NCBI RefSeq assembly: GCF_012641435.1
Contig: NZ_JABAIJ010000008.1
Coordinates: 1-64,000, forward strand
Length of the DNA stretch: 64,000 nucleotides
Direction: 5' to 3'
Origin: Rhizobium sp. P38BS-XIX
GTDB taxonomy: Bacteria > Pseudomonadota > Alphaproteobacteria > Rhizobiales > Rhizobiaceae
Part shown: one piece after another, positions 62,552 to 64,000 of the stretch
How positions within the stretch are numbered: position 1 is the stretch's first letter
Layout of the letters: every line of letters starts with the position of its first letter
Notes under the pieces: generated by a model
What the model saw: only the letters and a program-made list of their open reading frames with translations
Databases searched by the model: none
Told to the model about the DNA's origin: nothing
Position numbers and translations under genes: made by a program

Positions 62552-63760
62552 ATGTCGCCTTTGTTTCGTATACTTTTCGCGTCTATTTTATCGACAGGCA
62601 TTGCATCGAACTGCCTGGCTGACAGTCCAAATTCTTCCGGCACCGGTTTTGCTGTCACCAGTGATGGATGGCTGCTGACGAATGCTCACGTGGTCGAAGC
62701 GTGCAGCCGGATCGAGGTAAAGGGAAAGGGTGACGCCACCGATCCCCGGATCGATTCCAACAACGATCTTGCCCTGATCAAGATCGCTGCTCCAGAGCCA
62801 TTGAAGCCTCTTGTGTTTCGCCGATCGGCAACGCGACTTGGTGAGGATCTGATTGCGATTGGTTATCCTCTCGCCACGCTACTGGCAGATTCTGTGAAAG
62901 TCACAACGGGAAACGTCAACGCGCTGGCCGGGGTGCGAAACGACACGAGATACCTCCAGATATCCACGCCGATTCAACCTGGAAATTCCGGTGGCCCGGT
63001 GGTTGATCGGGACGGATTCCTGATGGGCATCACGAGCGCTACGCTTTCAAAGGAGACGGCCGATCAAATTGGGATAACCGCCCAGAATGTGAATTTTGCG
63101 ATACGGGCGTCTGTCGCGGATCTGTTCATGCAGTCGCAAAGTATCGCGAGCCAGTCAGGCGACAGGGCTGCGGATCAGCCGCCGATCTCGACAGCCGATC
63201 TCGCCGAAAAACTGACGCCTTCGGTGTTTCAGATTCTCTGCTACGGCAAGCCGGAAGCACAAGCGGCTGTCCAGCCTCCTCAATCATCGACGAGCGCACC
63301 TGCTCAGCCGACTACGGCAGCCCTGATCGATGCCCGCGGTTGCGATGCCATTGGTTTCGATTATCGCACGGTGAAGGACGTTACCTACAGCGATTGCCAC
63401 GAGATTTGCGAAAGCGATGGGCGCTGCAAGGCGATCACCTACAACACGAAATACGGTGTCTGCTTTCTGAAAGACAATGTGGTGGCGTTGATCCGGAATA
63501 GTGACGCTCTTGCAGCGTATTCTTCCATGAAGGCGACCAGCGTCATCATGTCTGATTTCACCAGCTACTCAGGAATGGATACGCCTGGTGGTGATTACAG
63601 GAGACTGCGGGATACGAACTATCTCGAGTGTTTCACGGCATGTATTGGCGACAATGTCTGCAAAGCCTTCTCTTACATTCCCAAAAAATCGGAGTGTTGG
63701 CTCAAGGATTCGCTGGGGCATCCACGGATCACGAAGGGCGTCGAGCTCGGCGTGAAATAG
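62552..63760 (+). CDS. Secreted trypsin-like serine protease with two PAN/apple domains
   Basis: 402 residues, signal peptide ending N-C-L-A. HtrA-like S1C protease core ~25-200 with the triad His in L-L-T-N-A-H-V-V, Asp in S-N-N-D-L-A-L-I-K and Ser in P-G-N-S-G-G-P. There is no PDZ domain. After a Pro/Ser/Gln linker, two cysteine-rich PAN_4-type modules follow (C-H-E-I-C-E-S-D-G-R-C-K-A-I-T-Y and C-F-T-A-C-I-G-D-N-V-C-K-A-F-S-Y), which bind protein or carbohydrate. Periplasmic or extracellular; the target is unknown. Confidence 0.88.
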   Translation: MSPLFRILFASILSTGIASNCLADSPNSSGTGFAVTSDGWLLTNAHVVEACSRIEVKGKGDATDPRIDSNNDLALIKIAAPEPLKPLVFRRSATRLGEDLIAIGYPLATLLADSVKVTTGNVNALAGVRNDTRYLQISTPIQPGNSGGPVVDRDGFLMGITSATLSKETADQIGITAQNVNFAIRASVADLFMQSQSIASQSGDRAADQPPISTADLAEKLTPSVFQILCYGKPEAQAAVQPPQSSTSAPAQPTTAALIDARGCDAIGFDYRTVKDVTYSDCHEICESDGRCKAITYNTKYGVCFLKDNVVALIRNSDALAAYSSMKATSVIMSDFTSYSGMDTPGGDYRRLRDTNYLECFTACIGDNVCKAFSYIPKKSECWLKDSLGHPRITKGVELGVK

Positions 63761-63845
63761 TATGCAAAGCGCGCTCCAGCCCTGCAGTCCGACGATATCG
63801 ATCTGAGCGGTCTGGAGATCAGGAGAATGTCCATGTGCGCCCGCA

Positions 63846-64000
63846 TCAGCCAAATACGCGTTTGAGAACGATATTGGCGCTGTCGGCCACCTGATCGCCG
63901 TCGGTGAACAGCGGTCTCCAGGCGGAGACGCCTCTTGCGACTTCGGGGCCGCTGACTGCGCTGGAAAATGCCTCGGCACCGATGATGTCCGAATAGCCGC
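63846..64000 (-). CDS. Unidentified protein, C-terminal 50 codons only
   Basis: The minus strand is open from the right edge to a TGA at 63848-63846, reading G-Y-S-D-I-I-G-A-E-A-F, W-R-P-L-F-T-D-G-D-Q-V-A-D, and A-N-I-V-L-K-R-V-F-G at the end. The composition is gene-like, but the fragment is too short to place in a family. Confidence 0.5.
   Translation of the reverse strand, partial: GYSDIIGAEAFSSAVSGPEVARGVSAWRPLFTDGDQVADSANIVLKRVFG

Overview
The window looks like part of an alphaproteobacterial genome of the Rhizobium/Agrobacterium type. The support is family-level: an Atu4866-domain small protein, alphaproteobacterial sugar ABC/LacI gene sets, generally high GC (hand-counted rows near 60-68%), and tightly overlapping genes. 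I see no rRNA, tRNA, insertion sequence, phage gene or CRISPR array.

Region 1 (1-3514, minus) is the N-terminal ~1,170 codons of a very large secreted or surface protein. It has an extended signal peptide followed by about ten putative-Ig repeats of ~92 residues; the gene runs off the left edge. Region 2 (4138-38053) is a siderophore locus and is the centre of interest. On the left is a minus-strand uptake operon (TonB receptor, Tat-exported binding protein, DUF2218-SIP ferric reductase), then a plus-strand TetR regulator and a phosphopantetheinyl transferase. Two long minus-strand biosynthetic operons follow. The operon at 36094-29247 encodes an ornithine N5-hydroxylase, MbtH, salicylate synthase, an alpha/beta hydrolase, a salicylate-AMP ligase and isochorismate synthase. 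The operon at 28740-10306 encodes a stand-alone threonine A domain, an ArCP-Cy-(A lid)-PCP protein, a stand-alone C domain, a C-A-PCP-E* NRPS, a PLP decarboxylase of the Orn/Lys/Arg family, and a C-E*-C-A-PCP-reductase NRPS. A variant ureohydrolase and a HAD phosphatase sit upstream of the pair.

Read together, the genes predict a salicyl-(methyl-oxazoline from Thr)-peptide carrying N5-hydroxyornithine, released by a thioester reductase. The closest known logic is that of mycobactin, pseudomonine and acinetobactin, but this gene combination does not match a rhizobial siderophore I know (vicibactin, rhizobactin 1021, agrobactin). The three iron-locus promoters share a 15-bp palindrome lying between -35 and -10. 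This is the best candidate operator of the local TetR protein.

Region 3 (38076-41243) holds a long perfect hairpin, a DUF308 membrane protein, a small protein, a TetR regulator with two matching operator palindromes, and a YihY/BrkB membrane protein. Region 4 (41287-49517) is a sugar operon: GH2 glycosidase, ABC ATPase, binding protein, two permeases and a divergent LacI regulator with a candidate operator. Region 5 (49623-64000) is a mixed accessory stretch: GNAT, VOC and YafY/WYL proteins; a scar where fragments of an SDR gene and a LysR gene abut; an intact SDR/Atu4866/LysR set; small secreted proteins; a hexapeptide acyltransferase; an MFS transporter with a MocR regulator; a methyltransferase with an AraC regulator; a secreted trypsin-like protease with PAN domains; and a partial gene at the right edge.
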